Positions 16,148-24,691 of a stretch of DNA of 54,238 nucleotides are shown here, in pieces (the first letter of the stretch is position 1; each line of letters opens with the position of its first letter). A model generated the notes under the pieces. The model was not told where the DNA came from. It saw nothing but the letters and a program-made list of their open reading frames with translations, and did not search any database. Both the position numbers and the translations under genes were made by a program. The stretch is from an uncultured Nitrososphaera sp. (GTDB lineage Archaea > Thermoproteota > Nitrososphaeria > Nitrososphaerales > Nitrososphaeraceae): the NCBI RefSeq assembly GCF_946478925.1, contig NZ_CAMLDP010000002.1, forward strand, positions 1 to 54,238, given 5' to 3'.

Positions 16148-17494
16148 GTGGATTCTGAAAACGTATTGTCAGGCGGCTCGTACAGAGGGGCAGGCGCGGA
16201 CCTGCTGTCCAGGCACGGCGTCTCTGCCGGCGACACCATTTCGGTATCGACCGGCGATGATGGCGAGACGATGACAGGCGTCCTCATGCCGCGCTACGAG
16301 TCGGCAAGCGACAGCTACATCGTGATAAAGCTGAAAAGCGGCTACAACACAGGAATTGAAGTATCCAAGATAAAGACGATAAAAAAGATTGCAGGCCCGG
16401 CCACTGTCGAAGCGGTGACGGCGCAGCCAGCCCCACAACACAAACGGGGTGACGATACGCTTCCAAAAATCGCGCTCATCAGCACCGGCGGGACCATAGC
16501 AAGCAAGATAGACTACAGGACGGGAGGAGTCAGGGCGGCGCTGTCGGCGTCAGAGCTGTACGCATCCGTGCCAGAGCTTGCCGGCATTGCCTCCGTGGAC
16601 CCCGAAGTGCTCATGAGCGAGTACAGCGAGAACCTGAACCCAAGCCACTGGACCGCGATGGCAGACAGGATTGCAGAGAAGGTCAGGTCGGGCAAGTACG
16701 ACGGGATACTGGTTTCGCACGGCACCGATACGATGCACTACACCGCGGCGGCGCTCAGTTTCGCCCTGCAGGACTTGCCGATCCCAGTGGTGCTCGTAGG
16801 CGCCCAGAGGTCTTCGGACAGGCCGTCGTCTGACGCTGCATTGAACCTTATCGGAGCCGCAACTTTTGCTGCAAAGGCGCCGGTGGCAGGCGTGTTTGTG
16901 GCGATGCACGCAGGCACCTCCGATGACGCCGTCGCTGTGCACGTCGGCACCCGCGTGAGAAAGAACCACACGAGCAGGCGCGACGCGTTCGAGTCCATAG
17001 ACGTGACGCCTGTTGCGCTCGTAAAGGACGGCAGGGTAGATATGCAGCAGGAGAATGGGATAGTGCTTGCACAGAGAGGCAAGCGCGAATTAAAGCTGCA
17101 GTCGTCGTTTGACAGCAGGGTGGCGCTTGTGAAATACCACCCCGGCTTTGACCCAATGATGGTCTACTGGCTGATTTCTTCGGGATGCGGGGCGATGGTG
17201 TTTGAGGGAACCGGCCTTGGCCACGTCAACAGGAACATGTTCGGGGTGCTAAAAGAAGCCGCGGAAAAGGGCGTGCACATGTTCATGACTTCGCAGTGCA
17301 TCTGGGGCAGGGTCAGGATGACCGTGTACGACACGGGCCGCGACCTGCTTGGCATCGGAGTCGTCCCGCTGTCTGACATGATTTCTGAAACCGCGGTCGT
17401 CAAGGCGATGTGGGCGCTTGCCAACGCGCAAGACCCAAAAAAGACGATGCAGGAAAACCTTGCAAACGAGATTTCGTCGGCCATCCCTATCTAG
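16148..17494 (+). CDS. gatD: Glutamyl-tRNA(Gln) amidotransferase subunit D
   Basis: GatD is the asparaginase-type subunit that frees ammonia from glutamine for the archaeal GatDE amidotransferase, which converts Glu-tRNA(Gln) to Gln-tRNA(Gln). An N-terminal SH3-like domain covers about residues 15-80 (GDTISVSTGDDGETMTG), followed by a linker and the asparaginase domain. ISTGGTIASK near residue 115 and VSHGTDTMHYTA near 195 carry the catalytic Thr and Thr-Asp. Length 448 is normal. GTG at 16148 is close to ATTATTAATATAG, so TTG 16166 is an alternative start. GatE follows after 17 bases. Confidence 0.93.
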   Translation: MDSENVLSGGSYRGAGADLLSRHGVSAGDTISVSTGDDGETMTGVLMPRYESASDSYIVIKLKSGYNTGIEVSKIKTIKKIAGPATVEAVTAQPAPQHKRGDDTLPKIALISTGGTIASKIDYRTGGVRAALSASELYASVPELAGIASVDPEVLMSEYSENLNPSHWTAMADRIAEKVRSGKYDGILVSHGTDTMHYTAAALSFALQDLPIPVVLVGAQRSSDRPSSDAALNLIGAATFAAKAPVAGVFVAMHAGTSDDAVAVHVGTRVRKNHTSRRDAFESIDVTPVALVKDGRVDMQQENGIVLAQRGKRELKLQSSFDSRVALVKYHPGFDPMMVYWLISSGCGAMVFEGTGLGHVNRNMFGVLKEAAEKGVHMFMTSQCIWGRVRMTVYDTGRDLLGIGVVPLSDMISETAVVKAMWALANAQDPKKTMQENLANEISSAIPI

Positions 17495-17511
17495 CGGGCA
17501 AGGCTTAATAC

Positions 17512-19440
17512 GTGCACGGGGCAATTTTTCATGCAGTGACAGCGGCACCGGATCCTGCGTCAATCGACATGAAGGTTGGATTTGAAATCCACCAGCAGCT
17601 TGCAACGAGGAGCAAGCTGTTCTGCAACTGCTCTTGCAGAGAGGCCGAGACGTACGGCCGGACTTTTGTGCGCAGGCTCAGGCCGACGCAGAGCGAGCTT
17701 GGCGCCTACGACCCAGCGGCAATGTTCGAGTTTTCCAAGATGCGCCTGGCAGAGTACCACGCGTCGGCAGGCACGAGCTGCCTGGTAGAGGCAGACGAGG
17801 AGCCGCCGCACGAGGTCAACCCGGAAGCGCTAGAGACTGCGCTCGTGTTTGCGCTTGCACTGCATTCCCGGGTCATGGACGAGGTCCACGTCATGCGCAA
17901 GATAGTGATAGACGGCTCCAACACCAGCGGTTTCCAGCGCACGATGCTGGTTGCTTCCGGCGGCCACCTTGATGTCGCAGGGAAAAAGGTCGGCGTGCAG
18001 AGCATCTGCCTTGAAGAGGACGCATCCAAGGTGCTCGGTGACGACAGACAGACAAGAAAGTACGGCCTTGATAGGCTGGGCGTCCCGCTTGTCGAAATCG
18101 CGCTAGAGCCGGTAACCGGCAAGCCCGACGAGATAATGCAGGTGGCACTCACGCTTGGAAGGCTGCTCCGGGCAAGCAAGAGGGTCGCCAGAGGGCTTGG
18201 CAGCATCAGGCAGGACGTCAACGTCTCCATCCTCGGGGGCGCGGTGGTCGAGGTAAAAGGCGTCCAGCAGCTTGACCAGCTGATAAAAGTGATAGAGCAC
18301 GAGGCGACGAGGCAGCACGGGCTTGTCCTCATCGCTGAAAGGCTCGAAAATAAAATCTCAAAGGACGGAATAGGCGACAGGGTACAAGACGTTACGGACC
18401 TTTTGAGCAAGTCGCAGTCAAAGGTCGTCAAGAAAATCTTTGAAGGTGCAAGGCCGGTTTTCCGCGCAATCCGCGTCAGGGGCTTTGCGGGCATGATAGG
18501 GTACGAGCCGTACCCGGGCATCAGGCTTGGAAAGGAGCTGGGCGAGCTCGTGCGCTTTTACGACCTTGGAGGCGTGTTCCACTCTGACGAACTACCAAAC
18601 TATGGCATTACTAAAGAGGAGGTCGAGTCTGTCAGGTCAAGGCTGGAACTTGACAGCAGCGACGCGTTTGTGATTGTCGGCGGACCGGAAGAAAAGGTGG
18701 CCTTTGCCGCCGACGCGATAACCCGCAGGCTGCAGGCCGCCCTTGCCGGCGTGCCGGCAGAGACCAGGGCCGCGACCCTAGACGGCAGGACAGTGTTCAG
18801 CAGACCTAGGCCGGGAGCGGCAAGAATGTACCCAGAGACTGACATACCCACCATCCCGGTAACTGGCAGGGCGCTCGACGCGCTCGCAGATAGAGTTCCA
18901 AGGCCGTGGGACGAGGTCGTCGATTCAATCGCCAAAAAGCACGGCCTGAACAAAAAGCTGGCAAGCCAGGTCTTTGACTCGGACTATCTGGCAATATTTG
19001 AAGAAATCGTTGCAAGCACAAAGGTGCAGCCGACGTTTGTCGCATCGAAACTGACAGAGGACGTCACCAGCCTGCAGAGGCAGGGCCTCGATCCTGCTGC
19101 GCTGACGGACCAGATAATCACAGAGGTGTTTGCAAAACTTGACGCAGGCGCAATAGCAAAAGAGTCAGTGATACTCATCTTTGAAAAGCTGATGAAAAAG
19201 GAGGCCGGCACGGTCGACGACGCGATAAAGGCGCTTGGCGTCTCCTCCATAAGCGACGACGAGCTTGCGGCCGCGCTCGACAAGGTCATAAGCGACAACG
19301 TGGCGCAGGTAAGGGAGAAGGGAATGGGCGCTCTCTCTATGCTCATGGGAAGGAGCATGGCAGTCCTTCGCGGCAAGGCCGACGGACAAAAGATAAACGC
19401 AATGCTGAAGGAAAAGCTGGAAAAGCTGGTCAATAAATGA
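17512..19440 (+). CDS. gatE: Glutamyl-tRNA(Gln) amidotransferase subunit E
   Basis: GatE phosphorylates Glu-tRNA(Gln) and transfers the ammonia from GatD. The GatB/GatE signature is visible: KVGFEIHQQLATRSKLFCNC at the start, RLGVPLVEIALEP in the core, and the cradle and AspRS-like insertion domain around residues 270-420. The C-terminal YqeY-like helical tail ends near residue 640. Cys residues at about 42, 44 and 46 may bind zinc. GTG 17512 is used; GTG 17536 also fits because GCTTAATACG lies about 26 bases upstream of it. Length 642 is typical. Confidence 0.93.
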   Translation: MHGAIFHAVTAAPDPASIDMKVGFEIHQQLATRSKLFCNCSCREAETYGRTFVRRLRPTQSELGAYDPAAMFEFSKMRLAEYHASAGTSCLVEADEEPPHEVNPEALETALVFALALHSRVMDEVHVMRKIVIDGSNTSGFQRTMLVASGGHLDVAGKKVGVQSICLEEDASKVLGDDRQTRKYGLDRLGVPLVEIALEPVTGKPDEIMQVALTLGRLLRASKRVARGLGSIRQDVNVSILGGAVVEVKGVQQLDQLIKVIEHEATRQHGLVLIAERLENKISKDGIGDRVQDVTDLLSKSQSKVVKKIFEGARPVFRAIRVRGFAGMIGYEPYPGIRLGKELGELVRFYDLGGVFHSDELPNYGITKEEVESVRSRLELDSSDAFVIVGGPEEKVAFAADAITRRLQAALAGVPAETRAATLDGRTVFSRPRPGAARMYPETDIPTIPVTGRALDALADRVPRPWDEVVDSIAKKHGLNKKLASQVFDSDYLAIFEEIVASTKVQPTFVASKLTEDVTSLQRQGLDPAALTDQIITEVFAKLDAGAIAKESVILIFEKLMKKEAGTVDDAIKALGVSSISDDELAAALDKVISDNVAQVREKGMGALSMLMGRSMAVLRGKADGQKINAMLKEKLEKLVNK

Positions 19441-19757
19441 GCCACAGGCCCAAGCCGGTCAGGGACCACTACACCGAGTCGCTTGCAGTGAATTCAGAGA
19501 ACCTTGGCAGGCAGCTGTCGGCAGAGTCGGTGCCAAGTGAAGAAATCCAGAGGATACTTGGCTCCATTTCCCGGCTGTACCTGGCCGAGACTGAGAAAAT
19601 AGTGCTTGAATGCGAAAAGGACATGATGGCCCTTGAAAGGGTGCCTAGCCCACTGAAATTGTTCGTGGACTCGATAGCGCAGGTCAAATCCACCGTTTCG
19701 CCGGCCGCTTCTGAACTGATGAAGAGGTACGTGTCGGCGTGGGAAGACTGGATGTAG
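19437..19757 (+). CDS. Small conserved helical protein linked to gatE
   Basis: The 106-residue protein overlaps the gatE stop codon in an ATGA, so it is coupled to gatDE. It is almost all helical, with heptad-like Leu and Glu spacing and no motif I recognise. Its place at the end of the gatDE operon suggests a translation link, but this is inference. The gene is the last GC-rich one before the AT-rich insert. Confidence 0.6.
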   Translation: MSHRPKPVRDHYTESLAVNSENLGRQLSAESVPSEEIQRILGSISRLYLAETEKIVLECEKDMMALERVPSPLKLFVDSIAQVKSTVSPAASELMKRYVSAWEDWM

Positions 19758-19796
19758 ATAGGGTTCTGCTAAGCTTGATCGAGGTAGAAAAATTAA

Positions 19797-20369
19797 TCAT
19801 GTCCGGTTTCGTAACGGAAATGAAATTTCATAGGTTCCCAAGCTTTTCTTCTTTATTCCTTCATCAAAATGATATACGGTTTTAATATTATTCTCGATCT
19901 CTGAAAACCTGCCTTCTTGGGTTATCAACAGGAAATACATCTTGTCATTATGAACAGTGTTTCTAGCTGCTACAAATTTGCTATCTATGATATCATATGC
20001 AAATTGTATAGATATCATATTATCGATTTTGCAATGAATCATATCTGCATAAGGTGCCCGGTATATGGTATAAGGAATCCATAAAATAATGTCTGCAAAC
20101 TTGAGGGCGCGTGTAAAATGTTCATAGTTTTCCCTAACATTGCTTTTTTTCTGACCGCATTCAATCCCAATAGTCCAAGCATCTTTCATTTCCAATGGAG
20201 GATATGCGGCGATATCAAATTTTGTGAAACCTATGGCAAATTCTTCATAGATGTGTTCTTCAGGCACACCAAAGTATTTCTGCAATAGTACTTTGCCATA
20301 TTCTTTCAGTAGTTTATGACGTTCCGACTCGCCCTTGTTCATAGGGCCGTGCAAGTATTTTTTGTACAT
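19797..20369 (-). CDS. Protein of unknown function, possible PD-(D/E)XK nuclease fold
   Basis: The 190-residue protein contains a pattern like PD-(D/E)XK nucleases: a helix with Glu14 (GESERHKLLKEYG), an acidic pair at 42-43 before KFDIAAY (Asp52), and TIGIECGQKK with Glu70. A Gly stands where the last Lys is expected, so catalysis may depend on the nearby QKK or be lost. The rest is aromatic and unrecognised (ILWIPYTIYRAPYAD). It lies 33 bases after the 441-residue gene on the same strand, so they are probably one operon. Sequence here is clearly AT-richer than both flanks, a sign of recent transfer. Alternatives include a housekeeping gene of another lineage. Confidence 0.6.
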   Translation of the reverse strand: MYKKYLHGPMNKGESERHKLLKEYGKVLLQKYFGVPEEHIYEEFAIGFTKFDIAAYPPLEMKDAWTIGIECGQKKSNVRENYEHFTRALKFADIILWIPYTIYRAPYADMIHCKIDNMISIQFAYDIIDSKFVAARNTVHNDKMYFLLITQEGRFSEIENNIKTVYHFDEGIKKKSLGTYEISFPLRNRT

Positions 20370-20402
20370 AAAGTTGTCGGATTTTAATATCTATTTCATT
20401 TT

Positions 20403-21728
20403 TCACCCGTCAGTGCGTTTCTGTTTCAATTTACTAGGAAGTCCGATGGTTTCTTCATGAAGCTGCTTTCCTGTTAATTTCTTGGGTTTTGCCGGTATAA
20501 CCATTTCTTCGGAGGGTTCCACGGATAGTATTTCGAATACTTCGGGCTTCGGCGGTTCCATAATTTTACTTAGTTCAAGAATCAACTGTCTCCCAATTTC
20601 AAAAGTCAACATTATCCTATTTCTTATGTCATAATCTTCAATTTCTGTTTTTGAAGGATAGGATTTATGAGAAGAGTGGTTTGCAACAGAAGCAAAAGCA
20701 GCAAACCAATGTCTCATGCTTTCGTCAACGATCTTATTATCTACAAGAATATTACCCAGCTTAGCAACACTATCTTCCCTTTCCGCCCCTCTTCCAAGCT
20801 TCTTCTTTAATACGATCTCTTGGGCTTCCTGAACAAGAGCTCGAAGATCTCTAAGAGCTTGAGAATAATCTTTGCTCTCATAACGCTGTTCAAACTTGGT
20901 GTATGCTTCAATGAAATCCGAACCGAATAATTCTTCTGATAGGGAAGGAGGATCAGGCTTTGCAAATTCATGAGAGAGCGGAAAACCGTCCGCACGATTC
21001 TTCAAAAATTCTTCGAATTGCTCACAGTCTATATCAAACCTCCTTACTTCTACTTTTTTCTTGCGACTCAACCTTTTGATGAGGCTCTCTGTTTCTTTCA
21101 GAGCTATCGACCATCCACCACTATCCATTCCTCCAAGTTCTGGAAAAAATCCCCAATAGTAGTGATATGTTGTTCCAACCAAGAAAGCATAGCTAAATGC
21201 CCTGTATCGAGAATCGATAACATGACGGAATTTATAGATCAGAATCTTGCCTTTGTGAAATTTTTCTAGGCCACCGATCAAAAGTCGGACTTCTGAGAGG
21301 CCAGGATAAGTCAATCTTGGAAGACCATATACACGTAAGGGCATTTCATTAAACAATGATTCTAGGTTTACAGGATTATGTTTCAAATTAAAATTAAAAA
21401 CTGCCCAGGCGGCCCATCTTGGAAGTGATGGTTGATGAACACGCATATAGTCGATGTTTTCAGATAAGAAGAACGGAGAGGCATTCTTGTCATAACATAT
21501 TTCCATTGATGCATCCATTGTGCCGCTTAGAAGATCGCGACCCTTTGCCTCTGTCTTGACATCGAAAACGAATCTCGTGGTCTTATTGCTCCCTTCCGCA
21601 ATGTATGTAATGCCAACGTGTTCAGTTTCAAATCTAGTAAGTTTAATCCGACGCGGGTTTATACCGAGGTCTTCGCACACTTGCCTCGTAGCATCTAAAA
21701 ATTCTTCATAAAGAGCGCCGCTAGTCAC
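20403..21728 (-). CDS. Unknown accessory protein, possibly defence-related
   Basis: This 441-residue protein has no family I can name. The N-terminal part holds RFVFDVKTEAKGRD (residues 52-65), in which Asp56-Val-Lys58 resembles a (D/E)XK nuclease strand. The middle is rich in aromatics (YAFLVGTTYHYYWGFFPELGG). From about residue 280 to 390 comes a helical domain with ANHSSH at 349-354 followed by PSKTE, vaguely like DUF4145/abortive-infection C-terminal bundles; a strict HEPN R-x4-6-H motif is not present. The tail after 395 is Pro/Glu/Lys-rich. Start is GTG. It is the first gene of the AT-rich two-gene unit; no integrase or repeat is nearby. Confidence 0.6.
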   Translation of the reverse strand: MTSGALYEEFLDATRQVCEDLGINPRRIKLTRFETEHVGITYIAEGSNKTTRFVFDVKTEAKGRDLLSGTMDASMEICYDKNASPFFLSENIDYMRVHQPSLPRWAAWAVFNFNLKHNPVNLESLFNEMPLRVYGLPRLTYPGLSEVRLLIGGLEKFHKGKILIYKFRHVIDSRYRAFSYAFLVGTTYHYYWGFFPELGGMDSGGWSIALKETESLIKRLSRKKKVEVRRFDIDCEQFEEFLKNRADGFPLSHEFAKPDPPSLSEELFGSDFIEAYTKFEQRYESKDYSQALRDLRALVQEAQEIVLKKKLGRGAEREDSVAKLGNILVDNKIVDESMRHWFAAFASVANHSSHKSYPSKTEIEDYDIRNRIMLTFEIGRQLILELSKIMEPPKPEVFEILSVEPSEEMVIPAKPKKLTGKQLHEETIGLPSKLKQKRTDG

Positions 21729-21916
21729 AGAACGATGTGATAAAGAGTAGGTAAAAGATTTTTCCGTTATGTCATGACTTGGATGAGGGACACAATTAGC
21801 GTATCATAAAAATTTACCCATAGTTCTGATTTTATCTGATATAATTATAATTATTTACGAACTTGAAGAGTAGCCAGAAACGTCCTTTATATTGGCACAA
21901 ACCATAGGCTCTTGCA

Positions 21917-22549
21917 GTGGCAGAAACAGGGCGGTTTGCAGACGAAAAGGCAGATTTCAACCCGCGCACGTGGCTGACGAGGTTCCGCAGGAACTCTATC
22001 GGCTATCTTTTCAAGATGCTCTTGTTCTACCACGGGATAGGAGTCGGCCTGCTTGTCGCCGGGACGCTGATACTGGAGCAGGTCATACCCGGCTACCAAG
22101 AGCCTGACATCCCCCGCTCGCTCATCGGAGTCCTTGCTGCTGGCCCCCTGGAAGAGACGGTGTTTTTCGGAGTGCCGTTCTATGTGTTCAACAGCTCGCA
22201 AGCAGTGATTGTCACAGGCGCCATGTGGGCGGTCTTGCACATATTCAACACGCCAAACATCGAGCTTGCAAGCCTTGCTTTTGGCAACTGGCTGTTTGTA
22301 ATTCCGTCGCTCTTTTTCAGCCTGAGGACGTGGGCAAGCGGCAAGGGCTGGTTCTCCGTCGTGGTCCATTCTGCGTGGAACGGCGTGTTTTTTGCTGCGG
22401 GGTGCTGGGGCGGGGACATCAACTGCACAACGCTGGAACCCGACATGGCCACGAACCTGCTCATGGCAGGGCTTTCCGCCGCGCTCTTGGCCGGCACGTA
22501 CGTGTTGTACAGGTGGCGCAAGAAAAGAGAATCTAGCCGAATTCAATAA
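21917..22549 (+). CDS. CPBP-family intramembrane metalloprotease
   Basis: This 210-residue membrane protein belongs to the CPBP (CAAX protease/bacteriocin-processing) family. Motif 1 is Glu79-Glu80 in PLEETVFFG, motif 2 is His108 in WAVLH, and motif 3 is His151 and Asn155 in HSAWN; together they form the metal site. About five hydrophobic segments are visible, and a basic C-terminus follows. Start GTG 21917 lies about 27 bases after CCTTTATATTGG. It is transcribed away from the AT-rich insert and followed after 27 bases by a winged-helix gene. Confidence 0.82.
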   Translation: MAETGRFADEKADFNPRTWLTRFRRNSIGYLFKMLLFYHGIGVGLLVAGTLILEQVIPGYQEPDIPRSLIGVLAAGPLEETVFFGVPFYVFNSSQAVIVTGAMWAVLHIFNTPNIELASLAFGNWLFVIPSLFFSLRTWASGKGWFSVVVHSAWNGVFFAAGCWGGDINCTTLEPDMATNLLMAGLSAALLAGTYVLYRWRKKRESSRIQ

Positions 22550-22576
22550 ATATGCGGCGCCAAGTGTTAAAGCAAA

Positions 22577-23086
22577 ATGAGCCAGCCTGAAACCGTCAGC
22601 GTTTCCGTCACCGTGGGCGACGTCAAGGTGCAATTCTCTGGCACCGCGGACTCGGTGATGGCCTCCGTGTTCAACTTTCTCTCAAAGCAGGTGCCGTCCA
22701 TGGACCTTGCCAAGAGGATCTCGCTTAACTACGAGGCGACCGAGCTGATAGGCAGGTACGCTCACCTCGTGAAAATAACGCCGGAGGGGCCCCGCGTGAT
22801 ACCCGACGCAGACGCAAGGCTGTCTGACAAGGACATGGTTGCGCTCCAGCTTGTCTCCGCAAGAATTGCAAAGGACACTGGCAAGGCGCAGGACGACGCC
22901 ATGCAGGTGTCTGAAATCCAGTCGGCGACGGCTCTGAACCCAAAATCCATCAGCTCTAGGATATCAGAAATGGTCAAAGCTGGACACGTGGCGCGTGACG
23001 AAAAAGAGCCGGGCAAGTACAGGATAACCACAGCAGGCATCCACTGGCTCAACTCGATAGTGGAAAAGAAGGTCAGCCGTTCGTAG
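22577..23086 (+). CDS. Winged-helix-type protein, thaumarchaeal
   Basis: This 169-residue protein has two parts. Residues 1-45 form a small strand-helix module (VSVTVGDVKVQFSGTADSVM). The C-terminal half is a winged-helix candidate: LNPKSISSRISEMVKAGHV reads like a recognition helix, with GKYRITTAGIHWL as wing. It is probably a DNA-binding regulator or accessory protein. The neighbouring minus-strand gene has the same arrangement, so the two look like diverged paralogues placed tail to tail with a 14-base overlap. Confidence 0.62.
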   Translation: MSQPETVSVSVTVGDVKVQFSGTADSVMASVFNFLSKQVPSMDLAKRISLNYEATELIGRYAHLVKITPEGPRVIPDADARLSDKDMVALQLVSARIAKDTGKAQDDAMQVSEIQSATALNPKSISSRISEMVKAGHVARDEKEPGKYRITTAGIHWLNSIVEKKVSRS

Positions 23087-23633
23087 CAACAACGTCGCCT
23101 GCCGGCCTCTTCTGTATGTAGCGGTAGTTGCGCATCGTGCCGTTTCTTGTCATGATGTTTTCCCGCACCATGTCGGTAAGCGAGTGCGACACGGCTGTCC
23201 GGTCATAGTTGTAGCCCCGCCTTGACAGCTCCTCGTGCACGTCGCCAAGCGACCTGTCGCTTGCGAAGTACCCCTCAACCCACAGCGTCTGGAGGAGGCT
23301 CCGGCAGGTCATGCCGCCCTTTGCGGCGGTCTTGTCATTAGAAACAACAGAAGGGTGCACGTCTACAACAGACCGGGACTTTAGCGCCTCAACTTCGCGG
23401 CGCAATTCGTCAATCTGGCCCCGGACTGCCGGGTCAACTATCTTGGCCGAGTCGAGGCTTGACAGGACGGTCTCGACTACCTGCTTGACCTTGCTCTCAA
23501 GGCATGTGATTTCAACCTCCCACTCGCCGTGTTTCAGCTTTATCTTGACCTCGTCCGGCTGGCGGGCCGCCTCGCTCACAGTCAATCCGTTTGCAGAGCT
23601 ATTGATAAACCTGTTGCTGGCCATATTGTTCAT
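23073..23633 (-). CDS. Winged-helix-type protein, divergent from nurA
   Basis: This protein has about 186 residues. An N-terminal strand-helix module (VKIKLKHGEWEVEITC, then a helix) resembles that of the convergent neighbour. A coiled segment (DELRREVEALKSR) and a C-terminal helix-turn-helix follow (DVHEELSRRGYNYDRTAVS, then SLTDMVRENIMTRNG with a basic wing). ATG 23633 and ATG 23624 are both possible; the latter fits the TATA spacing better. It shares a 47-base intergenic region with nurA, so it may regulate nurA-herA or be coregulated with it. Confidence 0.62.
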   Translation of the reverse strand: MNNMASNRFINSSANGLTVSEAARQPDEVKIKLKHGEWEVEITCLESKVKQVVETVLSSLDSAKIVDPAVRGQIDELRREVEALKSRSVVDVHPSVVSNDKTAAKGGMTCRSLLQTLWVEGYFASDRSLGDVHEELSRRGYNYDRTAVSHSLTDMVRENIMTRNGTMRNYRYIQKRPAGDVVATNG

Positions 23634-23680
23634 GTTGCGCAATATTAATATAATTGTGCCCGCATTTATTGTTGAGCAAC
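23634..23680. promoter_or_regulatory. Bidirectional promoter of the winged-helix gene and nurA-herA
   Basis: Only 47 bases separate the two divergent genes. One palindromic AT core (ATATTAATATAAT, about 23642-23655) can serve as TATA box in both directions, about 26 bases from each leaderless start. TTGCGCAA at 23635-23642 and TTGAGCAA at 23672-23679 flank it; both are near-palindromic copies of TTGNGCAA next to the start codons and look like paired operator sites. Confidence 0.5.
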
Positions 23681-24691
23681 ATGGCCACGCAATTAAATCC
23701 GCCTGCAAGCATCAGCCTCGGCGACTTTGGAATCATGGAGTCAGTTAGCAAGTGCCTCACGCCCAAGCTGGACGAGTTGAGAGGGAAAAAGATCCTCTTT
23801 AGTTCTGACGACAAGACTCTCGTGCCCGCCGAAGGGTGGGGCGCAAGGCCGTCCAGCTATTGCGCAACAACAATAACCACGTTCCGGCCCATCCGCGAGA
23901 GCACGATGGTGGCCGCCATCGATTCGAGCAGCATCAAGCTGGCCGAGACGGAAGAAGGCGCGCTGTACGCGATAAAGTGCGGCGTTGCGATGGCCTATGG
24001 CGGGGCGGCGCTGATGCACTTTAAACTTGGCCCGATGCTGTTCTACCTGAGCGAGAGCACGGTGTTTGACTCGGAGCTGGACGACAGGCTGGCGAGGTTA
24101 GTGCTTGCCGACAGCGACGTCGCCCGGCGCCTCGTGCGAGTCAGGGCCGAGCGGGCGATACAGCACGAGTTGTCGTCCCACCTGCGCAACTCTATAATCC
24201 TCGTGGACGGGTCGCTTCGCACCTCGGTGTTCGAGGACCGGAACCGCAGCATGGCAAAAATCGCGGAAAACTGCGTGCTCCACAAGAACCTCATCGCAGG
24301 CATCAGCAAGAACACGAAACTAAAGGTGCTGGAAAGGGCGGCGGCTCCCCTTGCAAAGGTGCCCGGGCCGGCGTACATCGAAGTAGACGTCATCATAAAG
24401 AGCCTGGTACGGGGCTCGATAGGGAACAACCTGATGGCAAAACTGGACAAGAGCACGCCCGTCCTGAGGGTCGACGTGGTGGGCGACAAAAACCAGGCGC
24501 TCGGCAGGCTGCTTGGCAACGACCCTGTCGCGTGCGGGTATCCAGAGACTCTCAGGCTTGCGCACCACATCTCTACCTTTACAAACACGGAGGTGACGTG
24601 CCTGCGCAGCCACGTGCTCAACAGCTATGACGTGACTGAGCTAGCGGCCGACGACATCAGGCACACGCTTCTGGGGTCGATAATGGTATGA
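23681..24691 (+). CDS. nurA: NurA-domain nuclease
   Basis: NurA is the 5'-3' exonuclease and endonuclease that works with the HerA hexamer in DNA end resection. The 336-residue protein has the NurA signature: VAAIDSSSIKL with catalytic Asp81, ALYAIKCGVAM, and NSIILVDGSL with Asp176. A later block (AGISKNTKLKVLER) is also typical. ATG 23681 is chosen by the TATA position; the frame extends upstream only through the promoter. The stop overlaps herA in an ATGA, a strict functional pairing. Mre11 and Rad50, the usual neighbours in thermophiles, are not in the window. Confidence 0.85.
   Translation: MATQLNPPASISLGDFGIMESVSKCLTPKLDELRGKKILFSSDDKTLVPAEGWGARPSSYCATTITTFRPIRESTMVAAIDSSSIKLAETEEGALYAIKCGVAMAYGGAALMHFKLGPMLFYLSESTVFDSELDDRLARLVLADSDVARRLVRVRAERAIQHELSSHLRNSIILVDGSLRTSVFEDRNRSMAKIAENCVLHKNLIAGISKNTKLKVLERAAAPLAKVPGPAYIEVDVIIKSLVRGSIGNNLMAKLDKSTPVLRVDVVGDKNQALGRLLGNDPVACGYPETLRLAHHISTFTNTEVTCLRSHVLNSYDVTELAADDIRHTLLGSIMV

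Noticed and set aside
17706..18521. Minus-strand frame of 271 codons within gatE
   Set aside because: Antisense to a well-conserved gene, rich in Ser and Leu, without domains.
20403..21728. HEPN RNase assignment
   Set aside because: No R-x4-6-H motif in the helical C-terminal region; similarity to abortive-infection domains is only by eye.
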